Shown here piece by piece: positions 34,840 to 42,606 of a stretch of 64,000 bases of DNA. Origin of the DNA: an uncultured Alphaproteobacteria bacterium (GTDB lineage: Bacteria; Pseudomonadota; Alphaproteobacteria; RF32; CAG-239); assembly GCA_949493535.1 (NCBI GenBank), contig CASZWJ010000001.1, forward strand, positions 204,850 to 268,849. Reading direction: 5' to 3'. The number at the start of each line of letters is the position of its first letter. Within the stretch, counting starts at the first letter, position 1. The notes below the pieces were generated by a model, which ran no database searches, had not been told where the DNA came from, and saw only the letters and a list, made by a program, of their open reading frames with translations. The position numbers were made by a program, and so were the translations under genes.

Positions 34840-34868
34840 ATAAACCGTCCGAGAGAGCGGTTTTTCTT
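34840..34868 (+). terminator. Terminator-like hairpin after the duplicated tRNA end
   Basis: AAACCG(TC) at 34842 pairs with (GA)CGGTTT at 34858-34863, then TTTCTTTT. No gene lies immediately upstream except the duplicated tRNA end. Confidence 0.6.
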
Positions 34869-35023
34869 TTATAAAACAAGCATTTAACCGAGTCCGTGTG
34901 AGGTCGCTGTGAAAGTGTAGTTTTCGGGTAGTCACACGACTTTCCTAGATAAGTATTCTTATAAATCAATGTGCTAATAAAATTTATTCTGAACTATTTT
35001 CGGGAATAATTTTTCTCAATGAG

Positions 35024-35062
35024 ATGTGTGGACTTGTTGGTATGATTGCAGAAATTAAATAA
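35024..35062 (+). pseudogene. Possible remnant of a class II glutamine amidotransferase gene
   Basis: A 12-codon frame MCGLVGMIAEIK then TAA. MCGLVG is the N-terminus of class II (Ntn) glutamine amidotransferases, where Cys2 is the nucleophile; phage-encoded versions often begin this way. Everything after codon 12 is lost. Tentative because of its size. Confidence 0.35.
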
Positions 35063-35177
35063 AACAATATTCTAAAAGCTGTTTAAAAATAAAATATTCG
35101 CTTGCAATTTGTAGATATTCTAGTGGCTTACAATTATCACTTGGGGGTAGTGTATCTAAATTTCAGGTGATTTTTTT

Positions 35178-35216
35178 ATTTAAACCGTTGGTTAATTCCG
35201 GCGGTTTTTTTGTTTT
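35178..35216 (+). terminator. Orphan terminator
   Basis: AAACCGTTGG (35182-35191), 6-nt loop, CCGGCGGTTT (35198-35207), then TTTTTGTTTTT. No intact gene upstream ends here, so its gene was probably deleted. Confidence 0.7.
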
Positions 35217-35247
35217 TAAATGACTGTTATGTAAGAAAGGAAATATA

Positions 35248-35649
35248 ATGTCAATTTTTAATCTTAATAAAGATGTTGCTACATTTTCTGCAGTTGCTGA
35301 AGAAGATATGATTCCGCTTAAAACTTATCTTAAAAAATTCGGGGCTTATGATACGCCGTCTTATGGAATGACCTGATATCCCGATAATGAATTATTTGAA
35401 GGAATCAAAACGTACCAAAGAAAAAATAATTTAACTGTAGACGGGACAATGAAAAGAGAGGGCGAAACAATTTGCTCAGTAAATTGTACTGCACTTATAT
35501 TCATTGCGTTGATTATCTTAATTGTACCCTCTGTTTATGCTTTACGAAAGGTGAAGGATAATATAAAGAAAGCAAATTTTGCTGTTGTTGTTCCATTTTT
35601 TCTATATTTAGGAAAGTTTATATATTATAAGTATTTCTCCAATATATAA
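35248..35649 (+). pseudogene. Pseudogene: peptidoglycan-binding-like domain plus membrane tail, in-frame TGA
   Basis: One frame runs from ATG 35248 (ribosome site AAGGAAATATA) to TAA 35647-35649, interrupted only by TGA at 35374-35376. Before it: SIFNLNKDVATFSAVAEEDM... After it: YPDNELFEGIKTYQRKNNLT and VDGTMKREGET, matching the spacing of PG_binding_1-type domains (F...IK.FQ...L.VDG...G). The C-terminal ~55 residues hold two hydrophobic segments, reminiscent of phage lysis proteins. Normal genes here use TGA as stop, so recoding is unlikely. Confidence 0.65.
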
Positions 35650-35745
35650 TGTTTATCTGTAAAAAAAATCGTGGATTGTCCTATGTGTTTTGCCGTTCAG
35701 GATAAAATTGTTTTAAGGTGAGTTTTTTCTAGCGGCTGAGGGAAA

Positions 35746-35786
35746 TAAAAAAACAGTTCCGGTGTTTAAGCGGAACTGTTTTTTTC
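35746..35786. terminator. Bidirectional terminator
   Basis: AACAGTTCCG (35752-35761) with CGGAACTGTT (35771-35780), flanked by A-run and T-run. Ends the kinase gene on minus. Confidence 0.9.
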
Positions 35787-35805
35787 TTGAAATGCGGAAG
35801 ATTAT

Positions 35806-36420
35806 TCAGACTTCAATAAATTCGTCGACAATCTGTTTGAATTGTTTGGCTCTTTTTTGAACGAGCGGGGCTCGTTTGATAATCAGTTCGCGCGGAGTGT
35901 GGCGCTGAATTTCCTGCTCGCGGGCAGAAACTCTTTCCAGAGCTGTATTGACATCGCATTTTAGGTAATACATTTTAGTTTTGTAGCCGGCTTTTTTTGC
36001 TTCTTGCATGAGCGCAAGATGAAGTTCCGGAGTGCCGCTATGATCTAAAAAGATGTTCTTTTTTTGTTTTATGGCTCTTGTTAATAACTCATAGCCGGCA
36101 ATTCGGCTTGGAATTTCCCAACGGGCAAATGCCTCTTTCAAGCCCAAAGATGAAGAGTCTTTGTGATAAGTCGGCAGTTTATCCATAACATCATCGAAGC
36201 TGACAAATACATAATCGGAAAAAAGGTTTTTGTTCTTTTTCCAGAAAGTTGATTTTCCTGATCCGGGGATTCCCAACATATGGACAAGGCATGGCTTGTC
36301 ACTTTTTTTTGCGTTCTTTAATGTCTGAGATATAATGGGTTCAAAGGCAGATTTAATCTCTTTGTTTTCTTTATATGAGAACGGAATGACCTCGTTCCAA
36401 TTCATTTTTTTTAATGTCAT
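35806..36420 (-). CDS. Zeta-toxin-like P-loop kinase
   Basis: 204 residues. P-loop GIPGSGKST (50-58), then VFVSFDDVMDKLP with the acidic residues expected for the substrate side, IFLDHSGTPELHL, and a C-terminal RHTPRELIIKRAPL in the region of the zeta-toxin R-x-x-x-R lid. Zeta toxins phosphorylate UDP-N-acetylglucosamine; related enzymes act on nucleotides or proteins. No epsilon-type antitoxin is next to it. Start weakly supported (no clear ribosome site). It lies in the accessory insertion before secE. Confidence 0.7.
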   Translation of the reverse strand: MTLKKMNWNEVIPFSYKENKEIKSAFEPIISQTLKNAKKSDKPCLVHMLGIPGSGKSTFWKKNKNLFSDYVFVSFDDVMDKLPTYHKDSSSLGLKEAFARWEIPSRIAGYELLTRAIKQKKNIFLDHSGTPELHLALMQEAKKAGYKTKMYYLKCDVNTALERVSAREQEIQRHTPRELIIKRAPLVQKRAKQFKQIVDEFIEV

Positions 36421-36848
36421 GGTTTTTATGCGCTTTTAGATTGAATGTTTTATAATTTCCAATATCCAACGTTCCAACTATAGCATAATTTTATGCCGTC
36501 TTCAAGACGAAATTTGTCAAAATAATTTTTGTGGGTGTCGGCGATTTGCAAAGCGCCGTTTCTGTTTAAGAAATGGCGCTGGGCAGATTTAAGCTTCAAT
36601 GAACATATATTCCCAACCTTTGAGAAGGGAAAACTGATTCTCTGAGCAGGCGGAAACGGCCGGAGCGGCTGATAAAAATCGGCAAAGTCTAAAAATAATG
36701 TTGCATTGTGGCAAATTATAGTTTATGTTTCCGGTAAATCGGTCGGTTTCGGCGCGATTGTTGCCGCGTATCCGTATTTTGGCAGCTGTTGCAGAGAGAA
36801 TCGGCTAAAGACGGTTTTAATTTATTAAAAAATAGGATGAATTCAACC
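36421..36848. other. Intergenic region upstream of secE
   Basis: 428 bp with no credible gene. It contains a hairpin AGCGCC-G-TTTCT...AGAAA-T-GGCGCT (36552-36580) without a T-run, and a candidate promoter for secE-nusG. A frame joined to secE from 36789 lacks family similarity. Confidence 0.5.
36701..36729 (+). promoter_or_regulatory. Candidate promoter of secE-nusG
   Basis: TTGCAT (36701-36706), 17-bp spacer, TATGTT (36724-36729). The -35 type resembles those before rplK and rpoB (TTGCAA). Confidence 0.4.
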
Positions 36849-37046
36849 ATGGCAAAAGTAAGTCCATTGCAGTTTTACAGGCAAGTTAAACAAGAGGTTA
36901 AAAAGGTTACCTGGCCGACAAAAAACGAAGTGATTAAAACTTCTATTATGGTTATGATTATCGTGGCCATTGCTTCTACGTTTTTCTTTTTTGTAGACCA
37001 GATTCTCGGTTGGGTCGTCAAATTAGTTTTAGGTCTGGGAGAATAG
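36849..37046 (+). CDS. secE: Preprotein translocase subunit SecE
   Basis: 65 residues from ATG 36849, matching the usual single-helix alphaproteobacterial Sec[21 protein letters not shown], then TWPTKNEV and one transmembrane helix (about 29-52). AGGA lies upstream. SecE is the essential stabilising subunit of the SecYEG channel. Four bp before nusG. Confidence 0.96.
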   Translation: MAKVSPLQFYRQVKQEVKKVTWPTKNEVIKTSIMVMIIVAIASTFFFFVDQILGWVVKLVLGLGE

Positions 37047-37050
37047 TTTT

Positions 37051-37581
37051 ATGGACGCTCGTTGGTATGTTGTAAATGTTCATTCCGGTTCGGAGAAAAA
37101 AGTTTCCGAATCAATCAAAGAACAAGCCGTTTTGAAAAAAATGGAAGATAAAATTCTTGATATTTTGGTCCCGACAGAAGAAGTCGTTGAAGTTAAAAAA
37201 GGTGCCAAAGTCAGTTCTGAGCGCAAATTCTTCCCCGGTTATATCTTGGTTAAAATGATTATGACCGATGATGCTTGGCATTTGATTAAAAATAATCCGA
37301 AAGTAACCAACTTTTTAGGCAGCCGCAATAAGCCTTTCCCGATTACCGAGGCTGAGGCTCAGCGCATTATTACCCAAATGCAGGAAGGTATTGAACGCCC
37401 GCAGACAGTTGTCGATTACGAAGTCGGCGAGCAGGTTCGCGTTAATGACGGTCCGTTTGCATCATTCATCGGTTTGGTTGAAGAGGTCGATGTTGAAAAG
37501 ACACGTTTGAAAGTTTCTGTTTCTATTTTCGGACGTTCTACTCCGGTTGAGTTGGAATTTTCTCAGGTCGAGAAAGTATAG
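37051..37581 (+). CDS. nusG: Transcription termination/antitermination protein NusG
   Basis: 176 residues: NGN domain from [15 protein letters not shown], with [10 protein letters not shown] and [11 protein letters not shown], and a C-terminal KOW domain [19 protein letters not shown]. Binds RNA polymerase and links it to Rho and ribosomes. Normally rplK follows directly; here a terminator and two minus-strand genes intervene. Confidence 0.98.
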   Translation: MDARWYVVNVHSGSEKKVSESIKEQAVLKKMEDKILDILVPTEEVVEVKKGAKVSSERKFFPGYILVKMIMTDDAWHLIKNNPKVTNFLGSRNKPFPITEAEAQRIITQMQEGIERPQTVVDYEVGEQVRVNDGPFASFIGLVEEVDVEKTRLKVSVSIFGRSTPVELEFSQVEKV

Positions 37582-37598
37582 TTTGAGAAATGAAGATA

Positions 37599-37628
37599 TG
37601 AAAGCCCCGCAATCGGCGGGGCTTTTTG
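37599..37628. terminator. Bidirectional terminator between nusG and anmK
   Basis: AAAGCCCCGC (37601-37610) pairs with GCGGGGCTTT (37616-37625), then TT. It cuts the usual nusG-rplK linkage. Confidence 0.92.
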
Positions 37629-37637
37629 TTATGAAGG

Positions 37638-38963
37638 TTAGTCTTTGTACCAACCAGAGGCAGCTCTGGACCAGCGTTGTTTGTTTTTGCCGCCGGGTGT
37701 GGCAATGATGCCGCCGACGGTCGGCCTGAGGCAGCCGGTCGTTTCAGGATAAGAAAAAGGTTCGTTTGTCAATTTGCATTTGGCCATGTCGGCAAAAATG
37801 CGGGCTTCCATATATTTGCCGTTATAGCCGTAAAAATCGGACCATTCGACATTTGGCTGCGGCGTGAAAATTTTGTTAAATTGTTTTTGATGTTCGGGCA
37901 AAACCTCAACTTTACCGGCCAGCAAGTTTTTGAAATCATTATAAACGACCGGATTTCTCCAGCCGCCGCCAAAAACCAGAAAGTATTTGGGGAAATCGTA
38001 ATTCTCGGAAATAAAAGCCAGGTTGTAAGCGAAGATATAAGCGCTGAAAAATTCTGCCGTACGGACGCGGTCGGCAAACGGAAAGCTTCTGTCCAGCAAT
38101 TCCGGGATTGCGCGGTACCAAGCCGGGTCGGAAGATTTGGGCGGCGGGAGCAAGATGAAATTTTCGCGGTTATGGGTCTGGACGGCGTTTTCAAAAAGCA
38201 ACCGCAGCAAACGGTAATTTACTTTGCCTCGTTTCCCTGTTTCTCCGTCTAAATCGCAGGGAAGATTTTTTTCTTCCCTCATCAACAAATCGATGAAATG
38301 GTTGAACGGGCCGGTATCCCATCCCAATACGATTTCTTTGCCGGTTATTTTGTCTTTGGTGATGACGGCAATATTGCCGGTGTTGCCGCCGTTGCAGAAT
38401 GCGACCGGAAAAATTTCTTTGCTGATTAAATCGTTGGCTATATGGCGGTTGTGGATTGGAGCGAGCGGTGCGCCTTCGCCAAGGTTCATAATATCGTCAG
38501 AACGGAAATCAAAAGCGACGGGAATGCCTGTAAGGTCTGCCAGCATTTGCCCGCTGCCGATTTGCAGGGTATAAATCTGTCTCGGGTCGCGGCTGTTTGC
38601 TATTGACGGTGGGCAGTGGGCGCAGGTTTGTCCGTGAAACCCTATCATGTCAATCGTTTCTTTGGAAATGTGATTTTGTTCCAGGAGTTGTAAAATGGTG
38701 TCGGCAACCAGCTTGATGTAATTGTCGTGAATTTCATCAAATCGGTTTTCCTTGTTGCCGGCAATGCGGTCTATATCTCCGCCATTTTGAGCAAGCATGA
38801 ATTTTAACTGGCGAAAACGGTTTCCGGTTTCAATCGGAATATCAATACTTAATCCGCATATGTCTTTTATTGATTGTCCGTCAAACTCGGTCAGGACGAC
38901 ATCAACGGCGTCTAAAGAATTTCCGGTCATGACGCCGATGCAGCGGTAAGTTTTCTGCTCCAT
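37638..38963 (-). CDS. anmK: Anhydro-N-acetylmuramic acid kinase (long variant)
   Basis: 441 residues against about 370 for E. coli AnmK. The N-terminal ATP-site motif reads GVMTGNSLDAVD (10-21) instead of the usual GxMSGTSxDGxD. The catalytic region GWDTGP (214-219) with FNHFID and the C-terminal VFGGGWRNP are present. AnmK opens and phosphorylates anhydroMurNAc to MurNAc-6-P, the MurQ substrate. The extra length and altered motif suggest a subfamily. Minus strand, wedged between nusG and rplK. Confidence 0.88.
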   Translation of the reverse strand: MEQKTYRCIGVMTGNSLDAVDVVLTEFDGQSIKDICGLSIDIPIETGNRFRQLKFMLAQNGGDIDRIAGNKENRFDEIHDNYIKLVADTILQLLEQNHISKETIDMIGFHGQTCAHCPPSIANSRDPRQIYTLQIGSGQMLADLTGIPVAFDFRSDDIMNLGEGAPLAPIHNRHIANDLISKEIFPVAFCNGGNTGNIAVITKDKITGKEIVLGWDTGPFNHFIDLLMREEKNLPCDLDGETGKRGKVNYRLLRLLFENAVQTHNRENFILLPPPKSSDPAWYRAIPELLDRSFPFADRVRTAEFFSAYIFAYNLAFISENYDFPKYFLVFGGGWRNPVVYNDFKNLLAGKVEVLPEHQKQFNKIFTPQPNVEWSDFYGYNGKYMEARIFADMAKCKLTNEPFSYPETTGCLRPTVGGIIATPGGKNKQRWSRAASGWYKD

Positions 38964-39035
38964 GCTTTATTCTCCGTTCTTATAGATATAAAGATAGGCA
39001 TAGGATAGCAGAATTTTTGATTTAGTCTACAAAAT

Positions 39036-39064
39036 TTAAGCCCCAACGGAAGTTGAGGCTTTAT
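39036..39064 (-). terminator. Weak terminator of the gene at 39082
   Basis: AAGCCCCAAC (39038-39047) pairs with GTTGAGGCTT (39053-39062), one mismatch, followed on minus by AAATTTTG. Modest T-content. Confidence 0.5.
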
Positions 39065-39081
39065 GGGTTAAATACTAAATT

Positions 39082-39582
39082 TTATGCCAATACGCGCAGA
39101 ACTATTTTCTGGCGGCGGAAGTTGTCAATTTTGCAATCGACAGCCCTTCCTGTGCGGGCATGGCGGCAACGTTTGGTTACAACCAGAACGTTTTCTGCCA
39201 GAAGCACGGTCATGGTAGCGCCGTGAATTTCTGTAATGGTGCCGGAAACTCGGCTGCCGATCGGGTGCAGGGCGATATATTCGTCCGCGGGCAGCATTGC
39301 CGGAGTGACAAGGTAAGTCAGTCCGTAGAAGTTTTTCGGCGGCTTGCAGATTTTGTTGACAACGACCGAAATGTCTTGTCCTTTGCGAAAGACCAGATGC
39401 GGGTTAAAGCGGTGGCCTTTGACAAAGAATGCAGCGTTTTCGGTGACGGTTTGTGTGCCTCTTTTGGTCGTAATCACACGCGTGATTTCAAAAAAGACGC
39501 GGTCATCTTTAATTTGCGAAATGACGGCCGGGAAGACGCTGTTAATTTTGAACGCCTGCCTTTTTTCATTTGAGGTTGTCAT
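39082..39582 (-). CDS. Hypothetical protein with S1/OB-like C-terminal segment
   Basis: 166 residues, no signal peptide or membrane helix. The C-terminal part IGSRVSGTITEIHGATMTVLL, followed by a basic segment (VTKRCRHARTGRAVDCKIDN), has the alternation of an S1/OB-fold RNA-binding domain; this is only a resemblance. The N-terminal half is unassigned. It sits between nusG and rplK on the opposite strand and is not a known member of that locus. Possible RNA-binding protein. Confidence 0.55.
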   Translation of the reverse strand: MTTSNEKRQAFKINSVFPAVISQIKDDRVFFEITRVITTKRGTQTVTENAAFFVKGHRFNPHLVFRKGQDISVVVNKICKPPKNFYGLTYLVTPAMLPADEYIALHPIGSRVSGTITEIHGATMTVLLAENVLVVTKRCRHARTGRAVDCKIDNFRRQKIVLRVLA

Positions 39583-39799
39583 AGCTTTTATTTTTAGGGG
39601 TTAATACTCAAGCAAAATTATTATGAAACCGAGTAATCCCGAACAGAAACTTATCCATAATAATTTTTCATTGATTCTCTTTATAACATATTTTTTTATG
39701 GCTTTCAAGAAAAATAGACAAAATGCCGAAAAATATTCGCGTGTTAAATTTTTTGTGACTCTAATCAAGGGGTTGAAACGTAATAATGTAAAAAAATGC

Positions 39800-39827
39800 T
39801 TGCAAATTGAATCGTTTGTGGTATACA
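39800..39827 (+). promoter_or_regulatory. Promoter of rplKA
   Basis: -35 TTGCAA (39800-39805), 16-bp spacer, -10 TATACA (39822-39827). The leader carries a hairpin AAAGGGCAGA-TTC-TGCCTTT (about 39839-39861). No gene in 39583-39945; a frame extending rplK upstream to 39910 is not used. Confidence 0.65.
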
Positions 39828-39945
39828 GGGGCGACTCTTAAAGGGCAGATTCTGCCTTTTAAGGTTACGAATCGTAAATTTTATTAACATAATTCGTGGG
39901 AGACCAGCCATGGTCAGCACCACGAACCCGAATAAGAGGTATATA

Positions 39946-40383
39946 ATGGCTAAGTCTAAAAAGAAGATTTTAGGTTTAATCAAGCTTCAGATTCCGGCAG
40001 GCAAAGCTAACCCTTCTCCTCCGGTCGGTCCTGCTTTGGGCCAAAAAGGCTTGAACATCATGGATTTCTGCAAACAGTTTAACGCTGCTACTCAGAAGAT
40101 GGAACCGGGTATTCCTGTTCCTGTCGTTATCACGGCTTTTGAAGATAAATCCTTCACATTTGTAACCAAACTTCCTCCGGTCAGCTACTATATTAAAAAG
40201 GCTGCCAATGTTAAAAGCGGTTCTAAAGAACCGACTAAGGTTGTTGCCGGTCAGATTACAATGGCTCAGGTTAAAGAAATTGCTGAAGCTAAATTGCCTG
40301 ATTTGAACTGCTCTACTGTTGAAGCAGCTATGAACATGGTAAAAGGCCAGGCATATTCTATGGGCATCAAGGTAGTGGAGTAG
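39946..40383 (+). CDS. rplK: 50S ribosomal protein L11
   Basis: 145 residues from ATG 39946 (AAGAGGTATATA upstream): [32 protein letters not shown] and the C-terminal rRNA-binding domain. L11 forms the GTPase-associated centre with 23S rRNA. Four bp from rplA. Confidence 0.98.
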   Translation: MAKSKKKILGLIKLQIPAGKANPSPPVGPALGQKGLNIMDFCKQFNAATQKMEPGIPVPVVITAFEDKSFTFVTKLPPVSYYIKKAANVKSGSKEPTKVVAGQITMAQVKEIAEAKLPDLNCSTVEAAMNMVKGQAYSMGIKVVE

Positions 40384-40387
40384 GACA

Positions 40388-41071
40388 ATGCAGGGAAAAA
40401 GAATCGTAAACGCATATAAAACAGTTGATAAAAATCAGGCTTATACTCTGAAAGACGCTGTTAAAATCGTTAAAGAAAATGCAACTGCAAAATTTGACGA
40501 AACCATTGATGTTGCAATTAACCTCGGCGTTGATCCGAAACATGCTGACCAAATGGTTCGCGGCGTATGCTCTTTGCCTCATGGCAACGGCAAAACCGTT
40601 CGCGTTGCTGTTTTGGCTCAGGGTGAAAAAGCTGATGAAGCTAAAGCTGCCGGTGCTGATATTGTCGGCGCAGAAAGCCTGATTGATTCTATCCTTTCCG
40701 GTAAAGTTGATTTTGACCGCTGCATCGCTACTCCCGACATGATGGGATTGGCCGGTAAAGTTGCCCGCGTTTTGGGTCCTAAAGGCTTGATGCCGAACCC
40801 GAAATTGGGTACTGTTACGACAGATGTCGCTAATGCCGTTAAGAAAGCCAAAGCCGGTGAAGTTCAATATCGTGTTGAAAAGAACGGTATTGTTCACGCA
40901 GGTGTTGCTAAGGCTTCTTTCAGCGAAGAGCAAATCTATGATAACGCAAAAACCTTTATTGACGCTATCGTTAAAGCTAAACCCACAGGTGCCAAAGGTA
41001 CTTATATGAAGAAAGTTTCTTTGAGCAGCACTATGGGTGTCGGCATCAAAGTCGACGTGTCGGCTTTGTAA
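40388..41071 (+). CDS. rplA: 50S ribosomal protein L1
   Basis: 227 residues, complete L1: [20 protein letters not shown], then [18 protein letters not shown]1 forms the mobile stalk at the E site and, in E. coli, represses its own operon; the rplK leader hairpin could be a target, but this is not shown. Followed by a TGTAC hairpin. Confidence 0.98.
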   Translation: MQGKRIVNAYKTVDKNQAYTLKDAVKIVKENATAKFDETIDVAINLGVDPKHADQMVRGVCSLPHGNGKTVRVAVLAQGEKADEAKAAGADIVGAESLIDSILSGKVDFDRCIATPDMMGLAGKVARVLGPKGLMPNPKLGTVTTDVANAVKKAKAGEVQYRVEKNGIVHAGVAKASFSEEQIYDNAKTFIDAIVKAKPTGAKGTYMKKVSLSSTMGVGIKVDVSAL

Positions 41072-41087
41072 TATTGCTGTCATGCTT

Positions 41088-41138
41088 GTAGATTTTTCGC
41101 TCATGTACCTTTAATTGTACACTTCGCTCAAAATCTAC
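41088..41138. repeat. TGTAC-hairpin repeat, copy 5 (rplA 3' end)
   Basis: GTAGATTTTTCGCTCATGTAC, loop CTTTAATT, GTACACTTCGCTC, then AAAATCTAC. Nearly identical to the copy at 41964 except for the loop, while the lower stem differs from that of the tuf copy. Lies between rplA and the rplJ leader. Confidence 0.8.
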
Positions 41139-41259
41139 GGCGCAGCACAACAATCTTCCAAAGCCTTTGCTTTGAGTTGATTGGGGTGCAAGAAAAGTTT
41201 TGGGTGGTGGACTCATCACCACCCGCTCTTCAAGAGCAGAGATGATATCAACCCTCTTG

Positions 41260-41360
41260 AAAAAACTGTCCAAGACTGCAGGTGGCGCAAGCCCTAAATA
41301 TCCTGCATAGACGGGAGTAGAGAAATATTTAATATCTTTTTTCTCCTGGACAGATTAGGT
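41260..41360 (+). promoter_or_regulatory. L10 leader (autoregulatory rplJL leader RNA)
   Basis: CTGTCCA (41266-41272) closes with TGGACAG (41347-41353). Inside, TGCAGG (41277-41282) pairs with CCTGCA (41302-41307), followed by TAGACGGGAG. This arrangement matches the leader bound by the L10-(L12)4 complex. The rest of 41139-41451 contains a second hairpin region but no gene. Confidence 0.72.
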
Positions 41361-41451
41361 CCCGTTATTGAGGGGCAGAGTAATCTGTTTTTTCAATAGC
41401 GGAAATGTGTTGAAATGCATCATGAATATGATGTTTATTTGGAGACAATAA

Positions 41452-41934
41452 GTGAATCGCGAAGAAAAAGCACAATTGCTCAGCGAACTGAATGAATTGT
41501 TCACAAAATCTGAAATCGTTGTCGTTTCTCACTACAAAGGTTTGACGGTTGCAGAAGTTTCAGAACTGCGTGACAATATCAGAAAAGTAGGTGCTGGCTT
41601 TAAAGTTACTAAAAATCGCATTACTCGTCTGGCTCTTAAAGGCACAAACTTTGAAAATTTGATCGATTTATTCAAAGGCCCGACAGCTATTGCTTTCGCC
41701 AATGATCCGATTTCTGCATGCAAAGCTTGTGTTGAATTTGCTAAAACCAATGAAAAACTGATTGTTGTCGGCGGTGCTATGGGAACAGGTGTTCTCTCCG
41801 TTGAAGAAATCAAAAAATTGGCTGCTATTCCTTCTATGGACGAGCTCAGAGCCAAAATCATCGGTTTGCTGCAGGCTCCTGCCGCTCAGTTGGCAAGAGT
41901 TACCAAGGCTTACAGCGAAAAAGAAGCTGCTTAG
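41452..41934 (+). CDS. rplJ: 50S ribosomal protein L10
   Basis: 160 residues with a GTG start, after GGAGACAATAA. The opening NREEKAQLLSELNELF and VVSHYKGLTVAEVSELR and the C-terminal L12-binding helix are typical. L10 anchors L7/L12 dimers on the ribosomal stalk and binds its own leader upstream. Confidence 0.97.
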   Translation: MNREEKAQLLSELNELFTKSEIVVVSHYKGLTVAEVSELRDNIRKVGAGFKVTKNRITRLALKGTNFENLIDLFKGPTAIAFANDPISACKACVEFAKTNEKLIVVGGAMGTGVLSVEEIKKLAAIPSMDELRAKIIGLLQAPAAQLARVTKAYSEKEAA

Positions 41935-41963
41935 TTATTTTTCGTTTTATGCGGGTTCTGCTT

Positions 41964-42013
41964 GTGGATTTTTCGCTCGTGTACTGTTTGTGTACACTTC
42001 GCTCAAAATCTAC
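41964..42013. repeat. TGTAC-hairpin repeat, copy 6 (rplJ-rplL)
   Basis: GTGGATTTTTCGCTCGTGTAC, loop TGTTTGT, GTACACTTCGCTC, then AAAATCTAC. Shares the lower stem and the flank GGCGCA with the copy at 41088. Its place between L10 and L12 genes could influence their unequal expression (L12 is needed in several copies per L10). Confidence 0.8.
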
Positions 42014-42103
42014 GGCGCATTACCTCACCTAAAACAAAAAATGGTAAGCGAATGAGTAATAAGATTTTTAATTTGATTTAATTTATTTATTTGGAGAAAA
42101 AAT

Positions 42104-42475
42104 ATGGCCGATTTAGCCAAATTAGTTGATGAATTGTCAGCTTTGACTGTTATGGAAGCTGCTGACTTGTCTAAAATGTTAGAAGAAAAATGGGGCGTTT
42201 CTGCCGCTGCTGCCGTTGCTGTTGCTGCCGGTGGTGCTGCCGGTGCCGCTGCTGCTGAAGAAAAAGATGAATTTGATGTTATCTTGGCTGATGCCGGTGC
42301 AAACAAAATTAACGTTATTAAAGAAATCCGTGCTATTACCCAGTTGGGCTTGAAAGAAGCTAAAGACTTGGTTGACGGTGCTCCGAAGACTGTTAAAGAA
42401 GGTGCTCCGAAAGCTGAAGCTGAAGAAATCAAAAAGAAATTGGAAGCTGCCGGTGCTAAAGTTGAACTCAAGTAA
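42104..42475 (+). CDS. rplL: 50S ribosomal protein L7/L12
   Basis: 123 residues: N-terminal dimerisation domain, an Ala/Gly-rich hinge (about 36-52), and the C-terminal domain with [20 protein letters not shown] (part) that contacts translation factors. Strong ribosome site GGAGAAAA. Followed by a terminator, so rpoBC is not co-transcribed by default. Confidence 0.98.
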   Translation: MADLAKLVDELSALTVMEAADLSKMLEEKWGVSAAAAVAVAAGGAAGAAAAEEKDEFDVILADAGANKINVIKEIRAITQLGLKEAKDLVDGAPKTVKEGAPKAEAEEIKKKLEAAGAKVELK

Positions 42476-42513
42476 TTTGAGTTTTGCTTAACCGTTCTTT
42501 CAGAACAAAATTT

Positions 42514-42556
42514 CAGAAAGCCGAAATCCGGAACAGGATTTCGGCTTTCTTGTTTG
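42514..42556 (+). terminator. Terminator after rplL
   Basis: Perfect 14-bp stem GAAAGCCGAAATCC (42516-42529) with GGATTTCGGCTTTC (42536-42549), then TTGTTTGTTT. Confidence 0.9.
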
Positions 42557-42564
42557 TTTAAAGT

Positions 42565-42606
42565 TAAAAAAGCTTCGTATCTGTTGGATAAGACACGAAG
42601 CTTTTG
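42565..42606 (-). terminator. Terminator of the minus-strand membrane gene
   Basis: AAAAGCTTCGT...ACGAAGCTTTT (about 42568-42604) with a 16-nt loop; the T-run is on the minus strand. Confidence 0.8.

Noticed and set aside
34590-34935. Two minus-strand frames overlapping tRNA-Trp and its downstream palindrome
   Set aside because: They translate the tRNA and its flanks in reverse (peptides of the AVRFELTT type), a well-known artefact.
35374-35376. TGA read as tryptophan or selenocysteine
   Set aside because: Other genes in the window (for example lptE) end with TGA at sensible places, and no SECIS-like hairpin directly follows; pseudogene is simpler.
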